Shown here in pieces: positions 27,711 through 35,770 of a DNA stretch of 64,000 bases. The position numbers and the translations under genes were made by a program. How positions within the stretch are numbered: the first letter of the stretch is position 1; every line of letters begins with the position of its first letter. The DNA lies in assembly GCF_005849285.1 (NCBI RefSeq), contig NZ_CP040517.1, forward strand, positions 2,858,501-2,922,500, given 5' to 3'. The notes under the pieces are model-generated. The model searched no databases and was not told the DNA's origin. It saw nothing but the letters and a program-made list of their open reading frames with translations. This stretch comes from Luteithermobacter gelatinilyticus. GTDB taxonomy: Bacteria > Pseudomonadota > Alphaproteobacteria > Sphingomonadales > Emcibacteraceae.

Positions 27711-27771
27711 GTACCGGTCCGCTCATTTCAGCTGGCGGAATCTTTCGGCATCACGGGTTCAACGTACCGGT
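27711..27771. promoter_or_regulatory. Paired GTACCGGT sites between the two receptor genes
   Basis: GTACCGGT occurs at 27711-27718 and 27764-27771 (53 bp apart) in the 160-bp gap upstream of the shorter receptor. They may be regulator or sigma recognition sites; no assignment is possible from sequence alone. Confidence 0.3.
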
Positions 27772-27842
27772 TTAAAAACCCCTCAATATTTTTTTAATAA
27801 ATTTAACAATTGTTCGGATAATTCGGTCCCGCACGGAACGGT

Positions 27843-30398
27843 TTACTGAAAATTATAGGTGAACGTCACCCCATAGGTGCGCGGCTCGCCAAACAGGGCA
27901 TAATCATTGCCCCCAAGAATATAGAGATGAGAAATATATTCCTCATCCAGAAGATTTTTGGCCCAAAGAGTAATTTCCCAGTCACCTTCCGCCTGCTCAT
28001 ACGCGACAGATGCATCCAGAATGTCAAAAGCCGGTTGGTTGGTCACCCGGTTGTCGGGTTCGCGAAAACTTTCATCCTGATAGCGGTATTCGGCCCTGAA
28101 CCGTAAACGCCCTTCGCCCAGGGGCCGTTCATAATATACCCCGATATCAAAACTGTTTTCCGGTGCCTGACGCAGCCGGTTGCCGGAAAAGTCGCGGCCC
28201 AAAACATCCGTAAACTCATCATAGACCGCCTCCAACCAGGCATAAGACCCCGACAGCTCCAGGCCGTGCCAGAGATTCAGAACAACTTCCAGTTCCACCC
28301 CCGTAAGACTGGCAGACATGGCATTGCTGGTGCGGAACACCCCGAAATTGCCTTCGGTGACAAACTGCACCACCTGTAAATCCCGATAATCGGTATAAAA
28401 ACCTACCAGATTAAAGCGCATCCGGTCTTCCCACCACTGGGATTTGATACCCAGCTCATAGTTCCAGGCGGATTCCGGGCGAATGATACGTTCCGCCAGT
28501 TCGCGCGTGCCCGGTGCCCCCTGAAAACCACCGCTTTTAAACCCTCGCGACAGGCTGCCATACAGCATCAAATCCCGATCCGCCTGCCAGCTGAGCACCA
28601 GACGCGGGGAGAAGTCCGTCCAGTCCCCCTTGTTGGTCAGCTGGAAATCTTCGCGGATGATGGCCGGGGCATTGCCGCTGAGGGCAAGCTGATCCATTTT
28701 CTTTTCTTCATAGGTGAGCCGGGCCCCCAGCTTCAGATCCCAGCCTCGGGCGAAACGATAGCTTAGTTCCCCAAAACTGGCGAGACTCTGGGTGCGGTTG
28801 TTCTGATCCGTCACCGCTGCACGGTCCGGAAACACAAAGGTCTCAACCCTGTGGGTTTTTTCATAAAGGTAATACAGCCCAAACACATACCGCAGGCGTC
28901 TGTCGTCGGGTGAGAGCCAGCGAAATTCCTGGGAAAACTGCTGATGGTCCTCGTCCACCACACTGTTCACCTGCTGATCGGTCAGGTCATTGGGCAGGGC
29001 CACCGAATCCTCCGCCCAGGCAAAACTGTTTTTCCGATAGGCCGTCACGGACAATAGCTGTCCGGCATCGGTCTGCCACGACGCCCGGCTGCTTATCCCC
29101 CACATGTCCCGGTCGGTAAACCCCCTCTCATCATTGGCAGCCCGGCGGACAGACCCGCCCAACGCCGTGAAAATGTCCGTCGGCAAGGCCGCCTCGCCGG
29201 TGGGCTGCCCCGTCTCGTCCAGCAACCGCAATGGCACCCGCCCCACAACGGGAATGCGGCCGGTACTGCCCAAATCATCCCGGCTGTAATCGGCAATCAG
29301 ATCAAATCGCAGATCATTCTCCGGCTGGTACAGCAATTTGGCGCGCAGGCTGAGGTTATTGTCATCCATCTGATCTTCCCCCGGCAGGAAAAGGCTTTCC
29401 TGCCACCCCTCCCGGCGGCGGGAATGAAAGGACAGTTTGCCCAATAGTTTTTCCTCCTCCAAGGGTCCCCCGATTTCCGCCCGAAAGTCCCGACGATCGT
29501 AATTGCCGATCGTGGCCTCCCCGACCATTTCGAACTGGCGGGACGGGTTGCGGGTAATGACATTAATGGCCCCGCCAATGGCATTCTTGCCATATAACGT
29601 GCCCTGCGGCCCGCGCAGGACCTCCACCCGTTCCACATCAAACAGCGCCAAATTGATGGCCGTGATCCGGCCCACATACACATCATCCAAAAACATGGCC
29701 ACGGAATTGTCTAGCGCCGCCCCGTCATCTCCCGAGCCGATCCCCCGCATATGAATGGTGGGCTGGCCCAAACTGAACGAAGAAACGGTCAGCCCCGGGA
29801 TCCGGGTACCGATATCATCCAGATCATAAATGCGCGATTCACGGATATAGGGAGGTCTGATCACGGAAACCGCAAGTGGCACAGTCTGCATGTTTTCCGT
29901 CCGCCTCTGGGAAGTCACAATCACCTCATCAATGGCAGGCACCCAGCCCACAATCTCTTGCGGCGGAACCAGATCTTCCTCTGGAGCGGGGTGTGCCGAA
30001 TCCCTTTTATAAACCGGCCGCGGCAGACCGGGCCCCACGGAAATCGTATTCTGGTCAATAAACCGAAACCCCAATGAGCTGTCCCTGAGCAGCACAGACA
30101 GGGCCTCCCACGGATAATACCGGCCTGACAAAGGCGGCGCAATCAGATCTTTCACATCTTCCTTACGAACCAGAACGGACAGTTCGGCCTGCCGGCCAAA
30201 TTCCAAAAGGGAAAGCGCCAGATCCTGGCGGGCAATATCAAAGGTGAGGCGGCCATAAGACTGGGCCTGGCTTTTTGTCACCGACAAAAAAACCAAAACC
30301 AACAGGACTAAAGCTGACCCTGAGGCAGATGTCTTACGCCATAAACCAGAGATACAATACAGACCAGGGGGCCCCCCCCTTGTTCTGTGATGCCACAT
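27843..30398 (-). CDS. FecA-like TonB-dependent transducer with STN signalling domain
   Basis: 851 aa. Signal peptide to about residue 45 (ALVLLVLVFLSVTKSQA), STN domain 50-122 (LTFDIARQDLALSLLEFGRQ), then a TonB box (DEVIVTSQRR near 157), plug (IHMRGIGSGDDGA, EVLRGPQGTLYGKNAIGGAI) and barrel to the terminal TYNFQ. The STN domain contacts an anti-sigma FecR protein in the periplasm and passes the ligand signal to a FecI sigma factor; those genes are the next two upstream. The start follows GGGAGGAG. It is a paralogue of the receptor downstream. Confidence 0.95.
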   Translation of the reverse strand: MWHHRTRGGPPGLYCISGLWRKTSASGSALVLLVLVFLSVTKSQAQSYGRLTFDIARQDLALSLLEFGRQAELSVLVRKEDVKDLIAPPLSGRYYPWEALSVLLRDSSLGFRFIDQNTISVGPGLPRPVYKRDSAHPAPEEDLVPPQEIVGWVPAIDEVIVTSQRRTENMQTVPLAVSVIRPPYIRESRIYDLDDIGTRIPGLTVSSFSLGQPTIHMRGIGSGDDGAALDNSVAMFLDDVYVGRITAINLALFDVERVEVLRGPQGTLYGKNAIGGAINVITRNPSRQFEMVGEATIGNYDRRDFRAEIGGPLEEEKLLGKLSFHSRRREGWQESLFLPGEDQMDDNNLSLRAKLLYQPENDLRFDLIADYSRDDLGSTGRIPVVGRVPLRLLDETGQPTGEAALPTDIFTALGGSVRRAANDERGFTDRDMWGISSRASWQTDAGQLLSVTAYRKNSFAWAEDSVALPNDLTDQQVNSVVDEDHQQFSQEFRWLSPDDRRLRYVFGLYYLYEKTHRVETFVFPDRAAVTDQNNRTQSLASFGELSYRFARGWDLKLGARLTYEEKKMDQLALSGNAPAIIREDFQLTNKGDWTDFSPRLVLSWQADRDLMLYGSLSRGFKSGGFQGAPGTRELAERIIRPESAWNYELGIKSQWWEDRMRFNLVGFYTDYRDLQVVQFVTEGNFGVFRTSNAMSASLTGVELEVVLNLWHGLELSGSYAWLEAVYDEFTDVLGRDFSGNRLRQAPENSFDIGVYYERPLGEGRLRFRAEYRYQDESFREPDNRVTNQPAFDILDASVAYEQAEGDWEITLWAKNLLDEEYISHLYILGGNDYALFGEPRTYGVTFTYNFQ

Positions 30399-30594
30399 AT
30401 GTGTGACTCCTCCCGAGACTTTATTATCCGTTACCTGTTCTTGTTATATAAATTATCATGACAGGGGCCACGCCCTTTTTGAGGCCATTATGACATGTTT
30501 TTCCTATTCAGGTAATGATGGTGTTGATTTTCGGGATAACATCTGATTCTCAATTTGATTTTCAGAGCGATATCCGGCTTGGGATAGGCCAGAT

Positions 30595-31659
30595 TCAGGG
30601 GCGTGGGTAGAACAGGATCTTCCGATCCGCCGTTCTGACCGCCACCACGTCAAAGGTATTTTCCACAGCCCGGAGGGTTGCGTCGCGGTCGCTCACCTGC
30701 AGAATGGCCACCACCTGCATCTCTTCCAGCGCCGGATCGGCGATCAGGATCTGTTCCTCAAAATAACGGTCCAGATCACGCACCAGCCGGGCAAAACTGT
30801 CCCCGTTATAGATCAATTTGCGCTCGCGCCAGGCCATCACCGCTTCCCGGTCAATGGCATAGGCCTGATTGGGCTGACGGTCATCGCCCAGGACGAAGCC
30901 TTCCGCTGGGGCCAGTGTCGCATCAAAAACCGCCCCGGTTTTATTCAATTCCGCCAGACGCGCGTGATCCACGACCCCAACCGATCCTTCCACCACCTGC
31001 ACCTCGCTGGTGGTCATCCCCCGGCGGATATTGAATTTCGTACCCAGCACCCGCACCACTCCGCCAGCGGTTTCCACCAGAAACGGCCGGGATTCATCAC
31101 GCGTCACTTCAAAAAAGGCCTCGCCACGATCAAGGTAGACCCGGCGTTGCCCGGAGCGATAGGCCACCCGCAATTTGGTATCCGTGTTCAGGAAAATGTG
31201 GCTGCCATCGTCAAGCACCATATCTGCCTGCTGCCCAATGCCGGTTTCATAATGATCCGCCAGAATAATATCGCGATACATAAAAACCATCGTCACGGCA
31301 ATCAGCAAGACCAGTGAGGCGGCCAAGGCGCCAAAGGTGCGCGCCGGCTTCTGGAACGTTGTTTTCCAGTGGCGGCGGGCCCTCTCCTGCATCAAAGAAA
31401 GGGGATCGGGATCCACATCCGAAATAGCGAGTGTATTGGACAGGCCGGTTTTATCCTGTCTGGCTTTATCCTGTTCCAGGATTTTAAAATCATTCCAGAA
31501 AACCTGGATTTCTTCATAGGCTGCGCCATGGGCCTCGTTACGGTCGAGCCAGGCCTGAAATTCATCCCGCAAAACCTCATCCGCCTGAGAGTTCCTCAGA
31601 CGTACGAACCATTCGGTGGCCTCATCCAGCAGTGCTTCATCAATATACTTTTTATTCAT
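30595..31659 (-). CDS. fecR: FecR-like anti-sigma regulator
   Basis: 354 aa inner-membrane protein. An N-terminal DUF4880-like cytoplasmic segment (residues 8-60, EATEWFVRLRNSQADE, WLDRNEAHGAAYEEI), one membrane helix at 108-128 (FGALAASLVLLIAVTMVF), then the periplasmic FecR domain (about 138-235, DGSHIFLNTDTKLRVAY, RGEAFFEV, VRVLGTKFNIR) and a C-terminal DUF4974-like region. It holds or activates the FecI sigma factor in response to the STN receptor. The order sigma, FecR, receptor on one strand is the classical arrangement. ATG 31659 is preferred over an upstream start at 31716. Confidence 0.93.
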   Translation of the reverse strand: MNKKYIDEALLDEATEWFVRLRNSQADEVLRDEFQAWLDRNEAHGAAYEEIQVFWNDFKILEQDKARQDKTGLSNTLAISDVDPDPLSLMQERARRHWKTTFQKPARTFGALAASLVLLIAVTMVFMYRDIILADHYETGIGQQADMVLDDGSHIFLNTDTKLRVAYRSGQRRVYLDRGEAFFEVTRDESRPFLVETAGGVVRVLGTKFNIRRGMTTSEVQVVEGSVGVVDHARLAELNKTGAVFDATLAPAEGFVLGDDRQPNQAYAIDREAVMAWRERKLIYNGDSFARLVRDLDRYFEEQILIADPALEEMQVVAILQVSDRDATLRAVENTFDVVAVRTADRKILFYPRP

Positions 31660-31791
31660 TCTTCCCGAATCCCGCTCTTCCTTCCATAACGATTTAGCGC
31701 GGCATTCCCTCAACAAAAACTTCTACAAAAACTTCGGCGGACACGACTTCCGCCCCACAGTCAATAAAATTGCTAACCCCCCATTATGGTG

Positions 31792-32322
31792 TTATCCCTT
31801 TTCTGCCGGCCGCAACCGACGCCGTAAATGTTTCAGCGCCCGGATCATGTATTTTTCGACCATACTGACGGAAACATCCAGTTCCCGTGCAATCTGATCA
31901 TAGGTTTTATGGTGTGCCCGATGCAGCAGAAAAGCCGTGCGACATTTTTCCGGCAGGTCTTCCAATGCCCTGTAAATACGCCCCAGCTCCTGTCGGCCGG
32001 ACACATGCTGTTCCGGGGACAGTTGCAGGGTTTCTGCAGACATCACCGGCACGGCATCATTGGCCGCTTCCCGAAGATAGCCGCGCTGGCGGCGTTGGCG
32101 GCGCTGACGGTCAACCACCAGATTGGCGGCCGTCTGAAACAGATAGGCCCGGGGATTTTCCATCTTTTCCCAATCCTCGCGGGTCATCAGTTTTTGAAAC
32201 GCCTCCTGCATCACCTCAAGCGCATCTTCCTTGTCCCTTAGACGCGAGACAAGAAAACGCAACAGGGACTCGTTATAGTCCCTGTACATTTTTTTCAGAA
32301 ACTGATGATCCGGCTCAGGCAT
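31792..32322 (-). CDS. fecI: ECF sigma factor, FecI type
   Basis: 176 aa. Region 2 spans about 8-75 (YNESLLRFLVSRLRDKEDALEVMQEAF, quoted in part: LRDKEDALEVMQEAF; NPRAYLFQTAANLVVD) and region 4 about 115-168 (LPEKCRTAFLLHRAHHKTYDQIA, quoted in part; VSVSMVEKYMIRAL). The helix-turn-helix ending VSMVEKYMIRALKHLR is typical of FecI. It directs transcription of the receptor genes downstream when released by FecR. Divergent from the XRE-cupin gene across 125 bp. Confidence 0.93.
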   Translation of the reverse strand: MPEPDHQFLKKMYRDYNESLLRFLVSRLRDKEDALEVMQEAFQKLMTREDWEKMENPRAYLFQTAANLVVDRQRRQRRQRGYLREAANDAVPVMSAETLQLSPEQHVSGRQELGRIYRALEDLPEKCRTAFLLHRAHHKTYDQIARELDVSVSMVEKYMIRALKHLRRRLRPAEKG

Positions 32323-32383
32323 TTTTTAATTTCGGCACTCCCTATGACCTCATCCTACACGAGCACATGCCTCTTTTCAAAAG

Positions 32384-32401
32384 CTATATAGTTCAATATA
32401 G
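32384..32401. promoter_or_regulatory. Operator-like site 1 (XRE-cupin promoter)
   Basis: CTATAT-AGTTCA-ATATAG is an inverted repeat lying 46-64 bp before the ATG of the XRE-cupin gene. The same TATATAGTTCA core recurs in inverted orientation upstream of kbl, so this is probably the autoregulatory site. Confidence 0.6.
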
Positions 32402-32447
32402 TGGAAATACGCAACAACACGGATCACCTGTATATCGCCAACACACC

Positions 32448-33017
32448 ATGTCACGAAACGCTCCCCCCGACGTAGGCCGGAAAATCAAGGAATTACGCAG
32501 TCACCGGCATCTGACCCTGGAACAACTTGCCCAGGCGTCGGGAGTCTCCAAATCCATGTTATCCCAAATCGAACGCGGCCGGACCAACCCGACGGTCGCA
32601 ACACTGTGGAGCCTGACCGGTGCGCTGGGCGTGGCACTCAGCGATCTTCTGGATAGCGGCAGCGACGGCCCCGACCGCCATGACATCGAGGTGCTGAAAA
32701 CCCACCAGACCCCGGAAATCCAAAGCGCCGACGGAAAATGTTCCTTACGTATTCTTGGGCCCATCGACCTCGTCTCCCGCACGGAATGGTATGACATGAC
32801 CCTGGAACCAGGGGGAATTCTCGAATCCGAGGCCCATGCGCCAGGAACGCGGGAACATCTGACGGTTCTACAGGGCCGGCTCAGGGTAAGCAATGGCATC
32901 CGTCATCAGGATTTGGAGAAAGGGGATACCGCCCGGTATGATGCCGACACGCCCCATGCCATTGAAAATCCGGGAAACAAGCCGGCGCGAGCCATCTTGA
33001 TGGTTCTGACCGCATAG
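32448..33017 (+). CDS. XRE-family transcriptional regulator with C-terminal cupin domain
   Basis: 189 aa. Helix-turn-helix at residues 11-66 (LTLEQLAQASGVSKSMLSQI, ERGRTNPTVATLW), then a single cupin barrel from about 105 to 188 (EWYDMTLEPGG, REHLTVLQGRLRV, YDADTPHAIEN), which normally binds a small ligand or metal. This architecture controls amino-acid, polyamine and related catabolic genes. It lies just upstream of kbl-tdh on the same strand, with shared AT-rich operators, suggesting it controls threonine catabolism. ATG 32448 is the sensible start; the open frame extends further upstream only as antisense of the sigma gene. Confidence 0.92.
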   Translation: MSRNAPPDVGRKIKELRSHRHLTLEQLAQASGVSKSMLSQIERGRTNPTVATLWSLTGALGVALSDLLDSGSDGPDRHDIEVLKTHQTPEIQSADGKCSLRILGPIDLVSRTEWYDMTLEPGGILESEAHAPGTREHLTVLQGRLRVSNGIRHQDLEKGDTARYDADTPHAIENPGNKPARAILMVLTA

Positions 33018-33052
33018 GATGTGCCCTTGTGCCCGGCGGGCAGCAGAAAACA

Positions 33053-33073
33053 CAATATAGTGAACTATATATC
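33053..33073. promoter_or_regulatory. Operator-like site 2 upstream of kbl
   Basis: CAATATAGTGAACTATATAT reads in reverse as TATATAGTTCACTATATTG, matching site 1 at 32384-32401 over almost its whole length. It lies about 145 bp before the kbl start. Confidence 0.6.
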
Positions 33074-33077
33074 TATT

Positions 33078-33096
33078 ATATTGAACTTTTCAATAT
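33078..33096. promoter_or_regulatory. Operator-like site 3 upstream of kbl
   Basis: ATATTGAA-CTT-TTCAATAT is a perfect 8+8 palindrome that contains the same TATATTGAAC core as sites 1 and 2. It lies 25 bp from site 2, consistent with cooperative binding of two dimers. Confidence 0.6.
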
Positions 33097-33216
33097 CCTA
33101 TATTATACCCTTATCGTTAAGGCGGTTTCTTTTTTCGGGCGATCAGGCAGGTTGTCCTCATATAAGGCGCGCCGCACAATCATCGCAAGGCAAGACTTTT
33201 AAGGCGGGAAAAACGA

Positions 33217-34431
33217 ATGAGTGAAAAATACACAACATATCTGAGAGGGCAGCTTGAGGCCCTGAAAGAGGCCGGGTTGTACAAACGGGAACGCACCATT
33301 ACGAGCCCGCAACAGGCCGTGGTCCGGGTGGCGGAACAGGCCGGTCAGGACTTTATCAATTTTTGCGCCAACAATTATCTGGGACTGGCCAATGATCCGC
33401 GGCTGGTGGCGGCAGCGAAACAGGCCTTGGATGACTATGGCTATGGCATGTCGTCCGTACGTTTCATCTGCGGCACCCAGTCCATTCATAAGGAACTGGA
33501 ACGGAAGCTGGCCGATTTTCTGGGCACGGAAGATGTGATTCTCTATCCCAGTTGTTTTGACGCCAATGCCGGACTGTTTGAAGCACTGCTCGGAGAAGAA
33601 GACGCCATCATTTCCGATGCGCTCAATCACGCCAGCATCATCGACGGGGTGCGGCTGTGCAAGGCCAAACGTTTCCGTTATGCCAATAATGACATGCAGG
33701 CACTGGAAGACTGTCTGAAACAGGCACAAGACTGCCGGTTCCGGCTGATTGCCACGGACGGGGTATTTTCCATGGACGGTATCCTCGCTAATTTGCCGGC
33801 CATTTGCGACCTGGCCGAAAAATACGATGCCCTGGTGATGGTGGATGACAGCCACGCCGTGGGTTTCATGGGCGAAAGCGGCGCCGGCACCCCGGAATTC
33901 TGGGGCGTTCAGGACCGGGTACATATCCTGACCGGTACATTGGGCAAGGCCATGGGCGGCGCGTCCGGCGGCTATACCGCAGCCCGCCGGGAAATCGTGG
34001 ACTGGCTACGGCAGCGTTCCCGTCCCTATCTGTTTTCCAATACCCTGGCGCCGGTAATCGCCGCCACCAGTTGTACGGTGATTGACATGCTGAAGGAAAG
34101 TGGGGAACTGCGCCGCAGACTGCATGACAATGCCCGCTACTTCCGGACCCGGATGGAAGAGGCCGGCTTTACCCTGGCCGGGGCGGATCACCCCATCATC
34201 CCGGTGATGCTGGGCGATGCGCGCCTGGCGGGCGAGATGGCTGACCGGTTGCTCGAAGAAGGCATTTTTGTCATCGGCTTTTCCTATCCGGTGGTACCCC
34301 GCGGCGAAGCCCGCATCCGCACCCAGATGTCCGCCGCCCACACCTTTGAACAGATTGACAAGGCCGTGGACGCCTTTGTCCGCATCGGACGGGAGCTTGG
34401 GGTCCTCAACGGAGAAGGACAGAAGAAATGA
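33217..34431 (+). CDS. kbl: Glycine C-acetyltransferase (2-amino-3-ketobutyrate CoA ligase)
   Basis: 404 aa PLP enzyme that splits 2-amino-3-oxobutyrate with CoA into glycine and acetyl-CoA, the second step of threonine degradation. Seen: [12 protein letters not shown], the aspartate and histidine of MVDDSHAVG (about D210, H213), and the PLP lysine in [13 protein letters not shown] (K244). The length is normal. Its end overlaps the tdh start in ATGA. AT-rich operator-like sites lie 120-165 bp upstream. Confidence 0.97.
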   Translation: MSEKYTTYLRGQLEALKEAGLYKRERTITSPQQAVVRVAEQAGQDFINFCANNYLGLANDPRLVAAAKQALDDYGYGMSSVRFICGTQSIHKELERKLADFLGTEDVILYPSCFDANAGLFEALLGEEDAIISDALNHASIIDGVRLCKAKRFRYANNDMQALEDCLKQAQDCRFRLIATDGVFSMDGILANLPAICDLAEKYDALVMVDDSHAVGFMGESGAGTPEFWGVQDRVHILTGTLGKAMGGASGGYTAARREIVDWLRQRSRPYLFSNTLAPVIAATSCTVIDMLKESGELRRRLHDNARYFRTRMEEAGFTLAGADHPIIPVMLGDARLAGEMADRLLEEGIFVIGFSYPVVPRGEARIRTQMSAAHTFEQIDKAVDAFVRIGRELGVLNGEGQKK

Positions 34432-35459
34432 AAGCGCTGGTCAAAGCCAAGGCCGAAGAAGGCATCTGGCTGGAAGACATTCCGGAGCCGGAAATCGGTC
34501 CCAACGACGTGCTGGTCAAGGTGCGCAAGACCGCCATTTGCGGCACCGACATTCACATTTACAACTGGGACAAATGGGCGCAGGACACCATCCCTGTGCC
34601 CATGCAGGTCGGCCATGAATTTTGTGGCGAGATTGTTGACATGGGGTCCGAGGTTCAGGGGCTTGCCCTCGGCCAGCGGGTGTCAGCCGAGGGACATGTG
34701 ACCTGTGGCCATTGCCGCAACTGCCGCGCCGGCAAACGCCATCTGTGCCGCAACACCGAAGGCATCGGCGTCAATCGGCCGGGGGCCTTTGCCGAATATA
34801 TTGCCGTGCCGGCGGTCAATATCTGCCCGCTGCCGGACAGCATCAGCGACGATCTCGGGGCCATCCTCGACCCTTTCGGCAATGCGGCCCATACCGCACT
34901 CAGCTTTGATCTGGTGGGCGAGGATGTGTTGATTACCGGCGCCGGCCCCATCGGCATCATGGCCGTGGCCATTGCCCGGCATGTGGGCGCACGCAATGTG
35001 GTGGTTACCGATGTCAATGATTACCGGCTTGGCATCGCCAAACAGATGGGCGCAACGCGCGCGGTCAATGTCACCCGGCAGAATTTGCGGGATGTAATGG
35101 CAGACCTGCATATGCATGAAGGCTTTGATGTGGGGTTGGAAATGTCGGGGGTACCGGCCGCCTTTGGCGATATGCTGGAAACCCTCAATCACGGCGGCAA
35201 GGTGGCGCTTCTGGGCCTTTTGCCGCAGGATACCGGGGTGAACTGGAATCACGTCATCTTCAAGGGGCTGGAGATTCACGGCATTTACGGCCGAAAAATG
35301 TTTGAAACCTGGTACAAGATGATCGCCATGCTGGAAAGCGGCCTTGATCTCAGCCCGGTGCTGACCCATCATTTCGAAATTTCAGAGTTCCAGGAAGGCT
35401 TTGATGTGATGCGGTCTGGCCATTCGGGCAAGGTCATTCTCGACTGGCAAACACGGTGA
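34428..35459 (+). CDS. tdh: L-threonine 3-dehydrogenase
   Basis: 343 aa zinc-dependent medium-chain dehydrogenase that oxidises L-threonine to 2-amino-3-oxobutyrate with NAD. Catalytic zinc ligands are C38 ([10 protein letters not shown]) and H63-E64 (VGHEFCGEI). The structural zinc loop is [15 protein letters not shown], and the cofactor fold has [17 protein letters not shown]. The motif IYNWDKWA is characteristic of Tdh. Coupled to kbl by a 4-nt overlap, so the two steps are made together. Confidence 0.97.
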   Translation: MKALVKAKAEEGIWLEDIPEPEIGPNDVLVKVRKTAICGTDIHIYNWDKWAQDTIPVPMQVGHEFCGEIVDMGSEVQGLALGQRVSAEGHVTCGHCRNCRAGKRHLCRNTEGIGVNRPGAFAEYIAVPAVNICPLPDSISDDLGAILDPFGNAAHTALSFDLVGEDVLITGAGPIGIMAVAIARHVGARNVVVTDVNDYRLGIAKQMGATRAVNVTRQNLRDVMADLHMHEGFDVGLEMSGVPAAFGDMLETLNHGGKVALLGLLPQDTGVNWNHVIFKGLEIHGIYGRKMFETWYKMIAMLESGLDLSPVLTHHFEISEFQEGFDVMRSGHSGKVILDWQTR

Positions 35460-35471
35460 TTTTCCGACGAC

Positions 35472-35487
35472 GGGCGCTTTGGCGCCC
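35472..35487 (+). terminator. Weak terminator hairpin after tdh
   Basis: GGGCGC-TTTG-GCGCCC, a 6-bp stem 12 nt after the tdh stop, followed by only TT. Termination efficiency is uncertain. Confidence 0.45.
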
Positions 35488-35524
35488 TTCCGCGGCCCGA
35501 CAGGCAAAAAATCAAAACAGACTA

Positions 35525-35553
35525 TTGACGACAGCACACCATCAGGTGTAAAT
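35525..35553 (+). promoter_or_regulatory. Sigma-70-type promoter of tRNA-Pro
   Basis: TTGACG (35525-35530) and GTAAAT (35548-35553) separated by 17 bp, 18 bp before the tRNA 5' end. Confidence 0.55.
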
Positions 35554-35570
35554 GAGGCACCTTCAAAGGT

Positions 35571-35647
35571 CGGGGAGTAGCTCAGCCTGGTAGAGCACTA
35601 CGTTCGGGACGTAGGGGCCGGAGGTTCGAATCCTCTCTCCCCGACCA
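35571..35647 (+). tRNA. tRNA-Pro (anticodon CGG)
   Basis: A 77-nt cloverleaf with encoded CCA. Acceptor stem CGGGGAG/CTCCCCG, D-arm with AGCTCAGCCTGGTAGAGC, anticodon stem CTACG/CGTAG around loop TTCGGGA (anticodon CGG at 35605-35607), T-loop GTTCGAATC. It reads proline CCG codons. Confidence 0.97.
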
Positions 35648-35662
35648 TTTTCTCCTCTCTTT

Positions 35663-35696
35663 ACAGATTACAAAACTGCACAGATTACAAAACTGC
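35663..35696. repeat. 17-bp tandem duplication next to a palindromic element
   Basis: ACAGATTACAAAACTGC occurs twice head to tail, and the second copy abuts TAGAGTG of the palindromic element at 35697. Similar duplications abut the element at 48444 and 63221. Confidence 0.9.
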
Positions 35697-35760
35697 TAGA
35701 GTGAATTGTAAGTAGGTTGGCTCAATTCACCCTAAATGACGCGGTCATCAATTCACTCTA
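35697..35760. repeat. TAGAGTGAATTG palindromic repeat, extended copy
   Basis: The 38-bp palindrome (35697-35734, right arm changed to CAATTCACCCTA) is followed by ATGACGCGGTCAT and another right arm CAATTCACTCTA, so two right ends share one left end. The word GAATTGATGACCGCGTCAT also occurs at 39671-39689. The element ends 11 bp from the stop of the histidine kinase gene. Confidence 0.85.
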
Positions 35761-35770
35761 TATCATGATA

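Noticed and set aside
31887-32447. N-terminal extension of the XRE-cupin gene
   Set aside because: The extension is antisense to the sigma factor gene and would run through the operator; ATG 32448 gives the normal helix-turn-helix N-terminus.
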